DNA from: Kiloniellaceae bacterium
Lineage (GTDB): Bacteria; Pseudomonadota; Alphaproteobacteria; Kiloniellales; J153
Assembly: GCA_021776055.1 (NCBI GenBank)
Contig: JAJFGP010000058.1
Span: 1 to 33,616, forward strand
Length of the DNA stretch: 33,616 nt
Direction of reading: 5' to 3'
Shown: in pieces, positions 1 through 7,302 of the stretch
Numbering within the stretch: the first letter of the stretch is position 1
Layout: each line of letters starts with the position of its first letter
Translations under genes and position numbers: made by a program
Notes under the pieces: model-generated
Seen by the model: the letters and a program-made list of their open reading frames with translations, nothing else
The model's database searches: none
What the model was told of the DNA's origin: nothing

Positions 1-140
1 TCGATCAAGGAGACGCGCCATTCCTTGCCGATCTTGAATCCGCGTAGATGTCCCTTGCGCAACCACTGGGTCACGGTCCGCTCATTGACTTGCAAGCGTG
101 TGGCGACTTGCGGCGGTGTTAAAAGCCGGTCTTTGGTCAT
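1..140 (-). CDS. Helix-turn-helix (excisionase-type) DNA-binding protein, 3' end outside window
   Basis: The minus-strand reading frame starts at ATG 138-140 and stays open to the left edge, giving about 46 residues. The protein begins MTKDRLLTPPQVATRLQVNE and continues with TVTQWLRKGHLRGFKIG and KEWRV. This is the classic layout of the small MerR-like/excisionase HTH domain: 'TPPQVA..L.V...TV..W...G.L...KIG..WR'. Such domains bind DNA, either as phage or integrative-element directionality factors or as the N-terminal part of larger regulators. Because the C-terminus is missing, the two cannot be told apart. No integrase or attachment site is visible in the window. The ribosome-binding site is weak. 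The domain call is fairly safe; the role is unknown. Confidence 0.7.
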   Translation of the reverse strand, partial: MTKDRLLTPPQVATRLQVNERTVTQWLRKGHLRGFKIGKEWRVSLI

Positions 141-219
141 AACCATCGTCCAGACACAGGATGACACTCCGAGCATGCTGGAAAAGGTTTAAAACGATGT
201 TAACGGACATCAACCGTCG

Positions 220-259
220 AAAACCGATAGACCGGCTATCGCCGGGGGCAGACGCCCCC
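220..259 (-). terminator. Two adjacent hairpins downstream of the minus-strand glycan operon
   Basis: CGATAG (225-230) pairs with CTATCG (236-241) around a 5-nt loop. Read on the minus strand it is followed by GTTTTC, a short T-tract at 220-223, so it resembles a weak intrinsic terminator. A second hairpin, GGGGGC (244-249) with GCCCCC (254-259), lies between it and the last operon stop codon at 273. The position at the 3' end of a seven-gene operon supports termination; the T-run is short. Confidence 0.45.
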
Positions 260-272
260 TCGTGCGGTCCGC

Positions 273-776
273 CTAGCGCTTGCCCGGCGCGTCCGCATCG
301 ACACCGAGGCCGAGTAAGTTACCGGCCGATGCCGGGTCGACGGAAACCCCATTGGCTTGCGCTGCGATCGCCGCCTGACGAACGATCTCGTCGAAGCCGT
401 CGATCGACGATTCAAGACGCACGGAGGCCCCACCGCCACGCAAGGTGAGTTGCCAGAATCCGCCGCTGTTCTCCCGCTGCTGACGCCGGGTGCCATAGTA
501 GCGCAGCCTCAGCCGGTCGAGCGTCTGCCAGGGCACGGAGCGGGAAATCAGGCCCGCCGCCGAAATGCCGTCGCCGGTGACGGTGACCTGCACGAGCTGG
601 CGTTGCAGGGTGCGCAACCCAAAGACGAGGAAAAGCAGGGCAATACCGCCAAAAATGGCGATGATCGCCGGCATCGGCGGGCCGGCGATCAAGACGCCGA
701 GGCCGACTCCCAAGCCGACGGCGGCACGCACGTAGTCGCCGACCAGCGCCCGGCGCGGATAGCGATGGACCGTCAT
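273..776 (-). CDS. Small membrane protein, function unknown, last gene of glycan operon
   Basis: The protein has 167 residues and I do not recognise a named family. Two hydrophobic segments lie at about residues 16-30 and 34-53, forming a hairpin in the inner membrane. A soluble C-terminal part of about 110 residues follows. The alternating hydrophobic pattern after the membrane hairpin (LVQVTVTGDGISAAGL, then VPWQTLDRLRLRYYG) resembles a bacterial PH-like domain, in which a short strand-rich segment follows two helices; this is inference. Its ATG at 774-776 overlaps the stop of the upstream deacetylase gene by 4 nt (ATGA type), so the two are almost certainly translationally coupled. A role in the same envelope-glycan pathway is inferred only from context. 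Confidence 0.75.
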   Translation of the reverse strand: MTVHRYPRRALVGDYVRAAVGLGVGLGVLIAGPPMPAIIAIFGGIALLFLVFGLRTLQRQLVQVTVTGDGISAAGLISRSVPWQTLDRLRLRYYGTRRQQRENSGGFWQLTLRGGGASVRLESSIDGFDEIVRQAAIAAQANGVSVDPASAGNLLGLGVDADAPGKR

Positions 777-1591
777 GCCGCTCCCCGGGCTACCTCTCGC
801 GCCGCCGCTGTGGGGCCGGGCGCCGCGGCCGCGGCCACGGCCTCCGCGATGGTGACAAACCGCACCGCCGGGTGGGTGCGCAAGGTGCCGAGCAGCCGGT
901 CGAGAAAATCCCAGGCGGCGGCATCGTGGGCCGCGTGATGGCTGAGGATTCCGCTCGGTTCGGCCGCATCGCCGGTGCCGCTGCGGCGGCGATGCAAGTG
1001 AGTGACCAGCAGATCAAGCGCAACCGATTCCCCGGCGAATCCGCGCGGCGCTGCCCAGCGCATGAGATCGACGTGGCAATTCACCTGAACGAGGCCGGGC
1101 GCCGTGTGCGCGCTCCGGCGTGGCCCATAGGTCGAGAGGGCGGCAAAGCCCAGCGTCGGCAAGATCGGTGCCAGTCCCGCATCAATGCGATTCCAGGGCG
1201 GCACCAGGACCGGTTGGGCATGGGTTCCGAACAGGCTCGCCATGCGCGCGTGACCGCGCGCCAACTCCTCGCCCATCACGGCGGGCGGCCGATTTCCGCC
1301 CAATTCGGCTTTCTTGTCCGCGGGTGGCGCATGGTTGCGATGGGCGAAGCCGTGTTGCAGTGGCGTGACGATGGTGCCGGCCGCCGCGATTCTCGCCGCG
1401 AGCGCCACCGAGGCGCGCGCGGGAATGACCGCCAGCGCAATCGGTGCCGCGTGCCGCGCCGCCAGGTCGAGTAAGCGCTCGAACGCCGGGGTCGGCTCCA
1501 CCGCGTCGTCGTCCCGCCACCAAACGGTTGCACAGGCACCGGCGCTCGCCCAGGCATCGAGCTCGCGCGTTAGATCCGGCCAATCGGTCAT
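773..1591 (-). CDS. Polysaccharide deacetylase family protein
   Basis: The 272-residue protein has the NodB/polysaccharide-deacetylase signature elements in order. WWRDDDA at 24-30 carries the catalytic-base and metal Asp pair. HGFAHRNH at 80-87 supplies metal-binding His residues. PPWNR at 131-135 corresponds to the family's R-P-P motif, and SHH at 217-219 to the late catalytic His. Members remove N- or O-acetyl groups from sugars in a metal-dependent reaction. There is no signal peptide, so it probably acts in the cytoplasm on a nucleotide- or lipid-linked precursor, which fits its place next to glycosyltransferases. The start overlaps the stop of the upstream glycosyltransferase (ATGA, 1588-1591), and its own stop overlaps the following membrane-protein gene. 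The substrate cannot be told from sequence. Confidence 0.85.
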   Translation of the reverse strand: MTDWPDLTRELDAWASAGACATVWWRDDDAVEPTPAFERLLDLAARHAAPIALAVIPARASVALAARIAAAGTIVTPLQHGFAHRNHAPPADKKAELGGNRPPAVMGEELARGHARMASLFGTHAQPVLVPPWNRIDAGLAPILPTLGFAALSTYGPRRSAHTAPGLVQVNCHVDLMRWAAPRGFAGESVALDLLVTHLHRRRSGTGDAAEPSGILSHHAAHDAAAWDFLDRLLGTLRTHPAVRFVTIAEAVAAAAAPGPTAAAREVARGAA

Positions 1592-2748
1592 CCGCTCACT
1601 ATACCAGCGGCACGGGCAATGATCTGCGCCGTTTTCTCTGCTCCGCCCACGTCCAGGCCGGCAAAACCGGATGGCGCCGGGGGCCTCGACAGGGCGCGGC
1701 GAATCGCCGCCGCCAGGCTCACCGGCGACAGCTCCGCCTCGGGCAGAACAGTGACAGCACCGCGCTCACCCAGCAAACGGGCGCGCAGGGATTGCTCCGT
1801 CTCGCCGCGGCCGGCGAAGGGGACGACGACGGCGGGAATCTTCGCCGCCAGCACGTCGAGAACCGTGTTGTAGCCGGCTTGGCTGATGGACAAACGGGCG
1901 CGCGCCAGCAGGGCGCCGAAGTCCGGTCGCGCGCGCTCGACCACCACCCCCGCCGGTGCGGCAGCCGCAAACGTGCGAAACACCTCATCCGACAAGTTGT
2001 CGCCGGCCAAGATGCGCCACGGCGCGTCCGCCAACGGGCTGGACGGCCGCGCGGCCATGGCCGCGGCAATGAGCGGTCCGGCCACGGCGCCGCCGCCGGT
2101 CGATACGACCACCTCGCCGGACGGCGCCGCGTCCGTGGGTTCGCCTGCGGCAGCTGCCTCGGCCACATAACCGGTATAGCGGGTCTGTGCCGCCAACTCG
2201 CGTGCCCGCGGAAAACTGCGCTCCAGGGGTAAGAAGGCGGGATCGCCGTGAACCAGAAGCTGATCGAAATAGCGGCGGAAGGTGGCCATCATCCAACGTG
2301 CCTTCTCGGCCGAGCGCGGGGCGCTCAGCACGTCGCGCAGGGAGCACACGATGTGCGGCCGCGGTTGGGCGGCCTGGGCCATGTCGAGCAGCGGCAGAAG
2401 CTCGAAACGCATCAGCCGCCGGCCAAAGGGAAACATCTCGATGAGCAGAACCTTCGGGCGCTGCTGGCTATAGATCGCCTGCAAGTCGGCGGCGCGGGCG
2501 GTTTTCCAGGGCTCGTCCACCGGCTGGCCGTCGGCATCGACCAGCATGGAGAAGCTGTCGTCGCGCGCGCGCAGGGGCGGCAGCTGGACAAGCGTGGCGC
2601 CGCCCAGGTCCAACCCCGGCACGGGCAAGCCGCCGCTGACCAACACCACGTCCAGGCCGGCCCGGTCCATGGCCCGGGCAATCAGCGCGGCGCGGCGCAC
2701 GTGGCCGATGCCAAGCAGGTGCTGGACATAGAAAAGAACGTCGGTCAT
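1588..2748 (-). CDS. MurG-like (GT-B fold) predicted glycosyltransferase
   Basis: The 386-residue protein opens with a strand and a glycine-rich loop, FYVQHLLGIGHVRRA (6-20), the N-terminal acceptor-side signature of the 'predicted glycosyltransferase' group related to MurG. The C-terminal nucleotide-sugar domain shows STGGGA at 216-221, SQAGYNT at 289-295 and RGETEQ at 314-319. These match the donor-binding loop and the conserved 'Q.G.NT..E' type region of GT-B enzymes. It should transfer a sugar from a nucleotide donor at the cytoplasmic face. It overlaps both neighbours by 4 nt (histidine phosphatase upstream, deacetylase downstream). A second protein of the same type is encoded at 5869-7110, so the operon contains two distant paralogues. 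Donor and acceptor are unknown. Confidence 0.82.
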   Translation of the reverse strand: MTDVLFYVQHLLGIGHVRRAALIARAMDRAGLDVVLVSGGLPVPGLDLGGATLVQLPPLRARDDSFSMLVDADGQPVDEPWKTARAADLQAIYSQQRPKVLLIEMFPFGRRLMRFELLPLLDMAQAAQPRPHIVCSLRDVLSAPRSAEKARWMMATFRRYFDQLLVHGDPAFLPLERSFPRARELAAQTRYTGYVAEAAAAGEPTDAAPSGEVVVSTGGGAVAGPLIAAAMAARPSSPLADAPWRILAGDNLSDEVFRTFAAAAPAGVVVERARPDFGALLARARLSISQAGYNTVLDVLAAKIPAVVVPFAGRGETEQSLRARLLGERGAVTVLPEAELSPVSLAAAIRRALSRPPAPSGFAGLDVGGAEKTAQIIARAAGIVSG

Positions 2749-3371
2749 GGCGCCATCCCGGCTTGATACAGCGGGATGTTGAGATGCTCGATCCGGAGGG
2801 CGCCGCCGTCGTCGAGGGCGAAACGTTGGGCGCAGCCATCCTGCAGTTTCGCCGGCGCGCGCCCGGTCATGTCCCAGCTGGCGGCGCGGGCCAGAACGGC
2901 ACGGATGACACCTTTGTGGGTGATCGCGACGACCGGTCGGCGGCGCACGGCGAGCGCGGCTAACAGAGGTGCTAGCCGCGCCTGCACCTGGCGCGGTGAT
3001 TCACCGCCCGGTGGACAGAAATCGAGGCCGCGCGCTTCCGCTTCGGCGGTGCCGGGGCCGTCGATCCGACGCATCTCCGCAAGACTGTGGCCCTCCCAGA
3101 CTCCCCAGTGCATCTCCACGAGGGCCGGTTCGGGACACAGGACGTTGCGCGCCGCTGCGGGCAGAAGGATCTCGGCGGTCTCCCGAGTTCGCGCTAGGGG
3201 GCTTGTTAGCCAATCCCAATCGCCGGCGGCCTCGGTGATCTCGGTCGGCAGGCACCAGGTTCGTACGGTGCGCCGGCCGGCGTCCGACAGGGGCACGTCG
3301 GTATGGCCCTGGATACGCCCGGCGGCGTTCCACTCCGTCGGTCCATGGCGGATAAGAACCAGGGGAATCAT
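2745..3371 (-). CDS. Histidine phosphatase family protein (phosphoglycerate-mutase-like)
   Basis: The 208-residue protein begins MIPLVLIRHGPTEWNAAGRI. RHGPTEWN (8-15) contains the phospho-accepting His9 and the first catalytic Arg. LTSPLARTRETAEIL (55-69) carries the second Arg, Glu86 lies in LVEMHWGVWEG, and the second catalytic His is H152 in AITHKGVIRAVL. The full catalytic set of the branch-1 histidine phosphatases is therefore present, and length is normal. I chose ATG 3369-3371 although the frame is open much further upstream, because the RHG motif must sit near the N-terminus and this ATG overlaps the upstream stop in the ATGA arrangement used throughout the operon. It may dephosphorylate a sugar-phosphate or lipid intermediate of the glycan pathway; the substrate is not readable. 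Confidence 0.9.
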   Translation of the reverse strand: MIPLVLIRHGPTEWNAAGRIQGHTDVPLSDAGRRTVRTWCLPTEITEAAGDWDWLTSPLARTRETAEILLPAAARNVLCPEPALVEMHWGVWEGHSLAEMRRIDGPGTAEAEARGLDFCPPGGESPRQVQARLAPLLAALAVRRRPVVAITHKGVIRAVLARAASWDMTGRAPAKLQDGCAQRFALDDGGALRIEHLNIPLYQAGMAP

Positions 3372-4501
3372 GGTCCGGTCACCTCGGCAAGAATCGCCCC
3401 CAAGCGGGCGGCGGCTTGATCGAGGGTATGTTCGCTGGCCACGGTTGTCAGGGCTGCCTCGGCCATCGCGCGGCGCTGAGCGGGTGCCGCCAATAGTTTG
3501 TCCAACGCGCCGGCAAAGGCCGTGATGTCGCCGGGCGGAGTAAGCACACCGGTGCGGCCGTTGCGCACGATGCTGGCAATTCCGCCGCTGGCGCCGGCTA
3601 GGACCGGCAAACCGGCGGCCTGGGCTTCGAGCAACGCCATGCCATAGGCCTCGTTGTGCGCGGGCCAGACCAGCAGGTCGCTGGCGGCATACAGGGCCGG
3701 CAGACGGTTGCCCGGCCAGGCGCCGAGGACGTGGACGCGCCCGGGTGTTGCCCCAGCGAAAGCCTCCGCCACCGCCGGCCGGGCCGGGCCGTCGCCGACG
3801 ATCAGAAGCTGCCAGTCGCGTTCCGGCACGCCCGCGAGCGCTGCCGCCAATTGCCGGTAAGAGGTGAGCTTGTCGCCGGGCCGCATCATGGCGACAGCCA
3901 GCAACCATGGCGGGCCAGAGGGGATGCCGAATTGCGCGGCCAAACGTGCGCGCTCGCGGTCGCGCCGGGCGGCGGCGGTGCGGAACGGTGCCGCATCGAG
4001 GAATGGCAAAAGCGAATGCACCCGGGTGGGATCGGGTAAGCACGCTGTATCCGCCGGGTTCAGGGAGATAACAGCGGCTGCGTGGGCCAGCGCGGCTACC
4101 GTGGCTTGGTGGCCGCCTGCCCATGGCCCCGTGGCCCGCTTGTTGGCAAGGGATGCCTCCACCGCGATGTACGGAATTCCCAACCCGGCGCTCACCGTTG
4201 GCCCGAGCCAATCCGGGGCTGTGTAGTAGAGATGATAGGTCATCCAGGCGCGCGGTTGCTCCGCCGCGGGTTGGTCGCGGTAACGGCGCAACAACCGCTC
4301 GGCGGTCGCTGCCCCGGTGCGGGCAATGCGCGCTTGATGAGCCGGATCGCCGGCTCCGTCACGGCTGCGCAAGCGGCTGGCCAGGTCCACTTGATTCCCA
4401 GCGCGGCGCAGGGCGGCCATGAGCAGCCGTGCTATCCGCCGGTCGCCCGAAGGCTGCGGATGATCCGGCGGTTTCATGGGGGCGTAGAAAGCGATCCGCA
4501 T
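3368..4501 (-). CDS. Glycosyltransferase, GT4-like
   Basis: The 377-residue protein has a GT-B layout. The N-terminal half begins MRIAFYAPMKPPDHPQPSGD, where a loop with SGD follows the first strand as is usual for acceptor binding. The C-terminal half has LLAVAMMRPGDK (200-211), LLIVGDGPAR (232-241) and the E-x7-E donor motif: E284 to E292 in AHNEAYGMALLEAQAAGLPV. These are hallmarks of family GT4 retaining enzymes. In GT4 enzymes 'R..GDK' often stands as 'R...EKG'; here K211 is retained. The stop overlaps the phosphatase start by 4 nt, and 39 nt separate its start from the upstream glycosyltransferase stop (4541). It probably adds one sugar in a multi-step assembly. Confidence 0.88.
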   Translation of the reverse strand: MRIAFYAPMKPPDHPQPSGDRRIARLLMAALRRAGNQVDLASRLRSRDGAGDPAHQARIARTGAATAERLLRRYRDQPAAEQPRAWMTYHLYYTAPDWLGPTVSAGLGIPYIAVEASLANKRATGPWAGGHQATVAALAHAAAVISLNPADTACLPDPTRVHSLLPFLDAAPFRTAAARRDRERARLAAQFGIPSGPPWLLAVAMMRPGDKLTSYRQLAAALAGVPERDWQLLIVGDGPARPAVAEAFAGATPGRVHVLGAWPGNRLPALYAASDLLVWPAHNEAYGMALLEAQAAGLPVLAGASGGIASIVRNGRTGVLTPPGDITAFAGALDKLLAAPAQRRAMAEAALTTVASEHTLDQAAARLGAILAEVTGP

Positions 4502-4540
4502 GCGGGGCTCTTGTGCTGCGATGGGTGGCGCTTGGCCCGC

Positions 4541-5818
4541 TTATTGGGCGGCTGCAGCGGTCGTCGCCAGACCAAACCGCGCTGCCAACGTATCGATACC
4601 CGCAGCCAAGGAAAAGTCGGCGCGCACACGCCGGCAACCGGCGTCGCCCAGGCGCGCGCGTGTTTGTGGATCGCGGATCAGGCGGTTCAGGGCGGCCGCC
4701 AGCGCCGCCGGATCGCCCGGCGCCACAAGAAGACCGGTCGCCTCATGGTCGATAAGCTCGGGGATGGCCGAGACCGTGGTGGAGAGGCAGGCCAAGCCTT
4801 GGCTTTGTGCTTCCATCAGCACGTTTGGCAGGCCATCGCGGTCGCCGTTACCGGCGATGCGGCTGGCCAGGACGAAAAGATCGGCGCGCCGGTATTCGGC
4901 CAAGACCCGTTCCTGCGATTGCGCCCCCAACCAGGCAATGCGATCGCCGAGGCCGCGGGCGCTGGCTTGGGCCGCCAGGCTCCGTGCCTGTTCACCGCCC
5001 CCGATGTGGACCAGGCGCCAGTGTACGTCGGCGGGCAGGCGGGCCAACGCATCGATCAGATCGTCATATCCTTTCTTTTCGACGGCGCGACCGACCGAGA
5101 GAAGAAGCACCGGATCCGCCGCTGCCGATCCGTTTCGGGTCGGGCGTGCCAGGGTTGGACTCAACTGGGGCGGCGGCGGCAGGCGGGCGAAGTCGAGGCC
5201 ATGATAGGCCAGCGATACCTTGTTCGGGTGCGGCGCCAGGCTGGCTAGGTGATCGCGCGCAACGGCGCTGCAGGTGACCACCCAATCGGCGGCGGCGAGC
5301 TTTTCCCGCTTTTCCCATTCGGGCGTCGTCCAAATATCCTTGGCGTGTGCCGAGGCGCACCAGGGCAGACCGGTCATGAGCGCCGCATACCGCGCGACCG
5401 AGGCCGGTGTGTGCAGGAAATGGGCATAAAGACGTGTTACGCCCGCCGGCAGTTCGGTGGCAAGGACGCAGGCCTGGCCGAACCGGCGAAGGCGATTGCG
5501 GCTGCGTTCACGCGCCAGATCACGCCGGAAAACCCGCCAGGCGGCGCCATAACCAGGTAGTTGCCGGGCTCGGCGCCAAGCGGCCAGCACGCGCTGCGGC
5601 TGCTCGTGCAGGTACTCCGGCAGATAGGTTACCGGCGCGGTGATCTCGCGATGGATGGGGTGTGTCGCAGTCTCGGTGGGCCGGCGCAGGGAATAAAGGT
5701 GCAGCGGCAATCCGCGTTGCTGCAGGGCATGAATCTCCTGCGCGATGAAGGTTTCCGACAGGCGCGGATACCCTTTTACGACAACGGCAATCGTTCCAGT
5801 GGGTGCGGTGCTCGTCAT
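4541..5818 (-). CDS. Glycosyltransferase, WcaL/GT4-like
   Basis: The 425-residue GT-B protein starts at ATG 5816-5818. Near the N-terminus it has VVVKGYPRLSETFIAQEIHAL, a pattern ('YP..SETFI..E') typical of WcaL-like colanic-acid and exopolysaccharide glycosyltransferases. The C-terminal domain has LLSVGRAVEKKGYDDLIDAL and then LFVLASRIAGNGDRDGLPNV followed by LMEAQSQGL. In the donor-binding E-x7-E element the first position is Asp (DGLPNVLME), a tolerated variation in this subgroup. The WcaL-like sequence is the best hint that the operon builds an exported or surface polysaccharide. It sits second in the operon, 50 nt downstream of the first gene. Confidence 0.88.
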   Translation of the reverse strand: MTSTAPTGTIAVVVKGYPRLSETFIAQEIHALQQRGLPLHLYSLRRPTETATHPIHREITAPVTYLPEYLHEQPQRVLAAWRRARQLPGYGAAWRVFRRDLARERSRNRLRRFGQACVLATELPAGVTRLYAHFLHTPASVARYAALMTGLPWCASAHAKDIWTTPEWEKREKLAAADWVVTCSAVARDHLASLAPHPNKVSLAYHGLDFARLPPPPQLSPTLARPTRNGSAAADPVLLLSVGRAVEKKGYDDLIDALARLPADVHWRLVHIGGGEQARSLAAQASARGLGDRIAWLGAQSQERVLAEYRRADLFVLASRIAGNGDRDGLPNVLMEAQSQGLACLSTTVSAIPELIDHEATGLLVAPGDPAALAAALNRLIRDPQTRARLGDAGCRRVRADFSLAAGIDTLAARFGLATTAAAAQ

Positions 5819-5868
5819 GCGAGATAAGGTTAGGAAGCCAGACAGCCGCCCGTCAAGGTACAGCCGCG

Positions 5869-7110
5869 CTACTTCCCGCCGCGCCCGGCGGCAACCGTTA
5901 GGCTGGCGCGCGCCGGAAAGGCGCGGTGGCGCTCGTGCAGCCAGTTTTGCGATAGCTCGACCACGTTCTTGCGGCCATCCAAAAGGCCGGGGACGATCAC
6001 GCTGGAGGGCAGCGGCTGGGTCGGCAAGCGGCGCAATGCTTGGGCCATGACCCGCGGATCGCGCACCCCTTCATCGACCAGCATCCGCACAAGGCCGAGC
6101 TCTTGTGCCCGGGAGGCGCGAATGTACTGTTCGCGGCGCGGGACGGTGCGCGGAATCAGCAGCGCCCGCTTGTCGAACGACAAGACCTCGCAGAAGGTAT
6201 TATAGCCGCCCATGCAGACAACGCCCTTGGCGCGCGCCATGAGACTTTCGATGTGGGCATCGAAGGTGATCGCCTCGACCTTATCGAGGCGCGCCGCCCG
6301 TTGCATAAATTCGGCCTGGAATTGCGCGCCCATGAAGGGCCCGAGGACGAGCAGGGCCGGATCGGGCAGATCCGGATCGGCCTCGTAAGCCGAGAGCACC
6401 CAATCGATGATAGCCTCGCCATCGCCGCCGCCGCCGACGGTGACCAATAGGTACGGATCGACGATCTTTTCCGGGGCGAATAAGGGCCCGGTTTCGGGCA
6501 CATGCCGGTTGAGATAACCCGTATAGGTCATTCGATCGTGCACCCAGTCGGGCACGCCCATGCCAGCCAGGGGGTTGCAAATCTGCGGCAGTCCATAGAC
6601 CCAGATCGCATCGTAATAGGCGCTTAGCGCCGGAAGGACGTTCTTGCGCTTCCATTCCGGCTTGAGAAGGACCGGATCGTCCATGACATCGCGCAGGCCG
6701 AGCACACAAGGTGTGCCGCGCGCTTGCATCATGGCCAAGGTCCGGCGCACCTCGCCGCGCAGGCCCAGGGGCTCCTTGTCCACGATAAACAGGTCCGGAT
6801 CGAAAATGTTCGCCGTATGTTCGACAATCGAGGCGCGAATAGCCAACGTCTGCTCGATGTCGATGTGCAGATTCAGCGACGTGTATTCGCCATTGCGCAG
6901 CTTGATGACTCCCGGAATGCGCACGAAATCAACGCGCGAGCGAAAGTCGAAGCTGCCGATGATCGGCGAGCCGGAGAGAATCAAGACCGACAGATTGCTT
7001 TCGGCGCCCACCAGACTGTGGGCAATCTCACGGCATCGGCGCAAGTGGCCAAGACCGAAACTGTCATGGCTGTAAATGAGAACGCGTTTGCTTTGGCGGC
7101 CCTGCCCCAT
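5869..7110 (-). CDS. MurG-like predicted glycosyltransferase, first gene of glycan operon
   Basis: This 413-residue protein begins MGQGRQSKRVLIYSHDSFGL and continues GHLRRCREIA. The 'YSHD..GLGH.RR' element is the characteristic opening of the predicted glycosyltransferase group that also contains the product of 1588-2748 (H..G.GH.RR). The C-terminal half has LLVTVGGGGDGE, for nucleotide-sugar binding, and MGGYNTFCEVLS, corresponding to SQAGYNT in the paralogue. The start ATG 7108-7110 is preceded by a strong purine-rich site (GGGGGAGGG) about 7 nt away, so it is probably the entry point for the whole minus-strand operon. It is divergent from the ABC-like gene, with 192 nt between them. Acceptor and donor are unknown. 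Confidence 0.83.
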   Translation of the reverse strand: MGQGRQSKRVLIYSHDSFGLGHLRRCREIAHSLVGAESNLSVLILSGSPIIGSFDFRSRVDFVRIPGVIKLRNGEYTSLNLHIDIEQTLAIRASIVEHTANIFDPDLFIVDKEPLGLRGEVRRTLAMMQARGTPCVLGLRDVMDDPVLLKPEWKRKNVLPALSAYYDAIWVYGLPQICNPLAGMGVPDWVHDRMTYTGYLNRHVPETGPLFAPEKIVDPYLLVTVGGGGDGEAIIDWVLSAYEADPDLPDPALLVLGPFMGAQFQAEFMQRAARLDKVEAITFDAHIESLMARAKGVVCMGGYNTFCEVLSFDKRALLIPRTVPRREQYIRASRAQELGLVRMLVDEGVRDPRVMAQALRRLPTQPLPSSVIVPGLLDGRKNVVELSQNWLHERHRAFPARASLTVAAGRGGK

Positions 7111-7302
7111 GCCGCAGCCCTCCCCCTGTATCGGAGCGTATCGCCCCGTTGGCCCAGACTATGGCACACCCCCAGGCACAAGGGGAAGGGCGGACCTTTG
7201 ACAGAATTGTGAAGCACCGAGGTCAGTTTACGGGGATACGGCCATGGGTTAACGTCCGCCGATCGCCTGGGCGCCGCGCCAAGGCCACCACAGATTATCG
7301 TC

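Noticed and set aside
1-300. Excisionase-like gene as the sign of an integrated element
   Set aside because: No integrase, attachment repeats or composition change are visible, and the only tRNA is 26 kb away. The HTH fold alone is not evidence for an element.
2745-4211. 488-codon open frame continuing upstream of the histidine phosphatase
   Set aside because: The extension is antiparallel in composition to nothing known and overlaps the GT4 gene in another frame. The RHG motif and the ATGA overlap place the start at 3371.
7198-7231. TTGACA as a -35 box ahead of the ABC-like gene
   Set aside because: It is a perfect -35 hexamer, but no acceptable -10 lies 16-18 nt downstream (GGTCAG instead), so I do not call a promoter.
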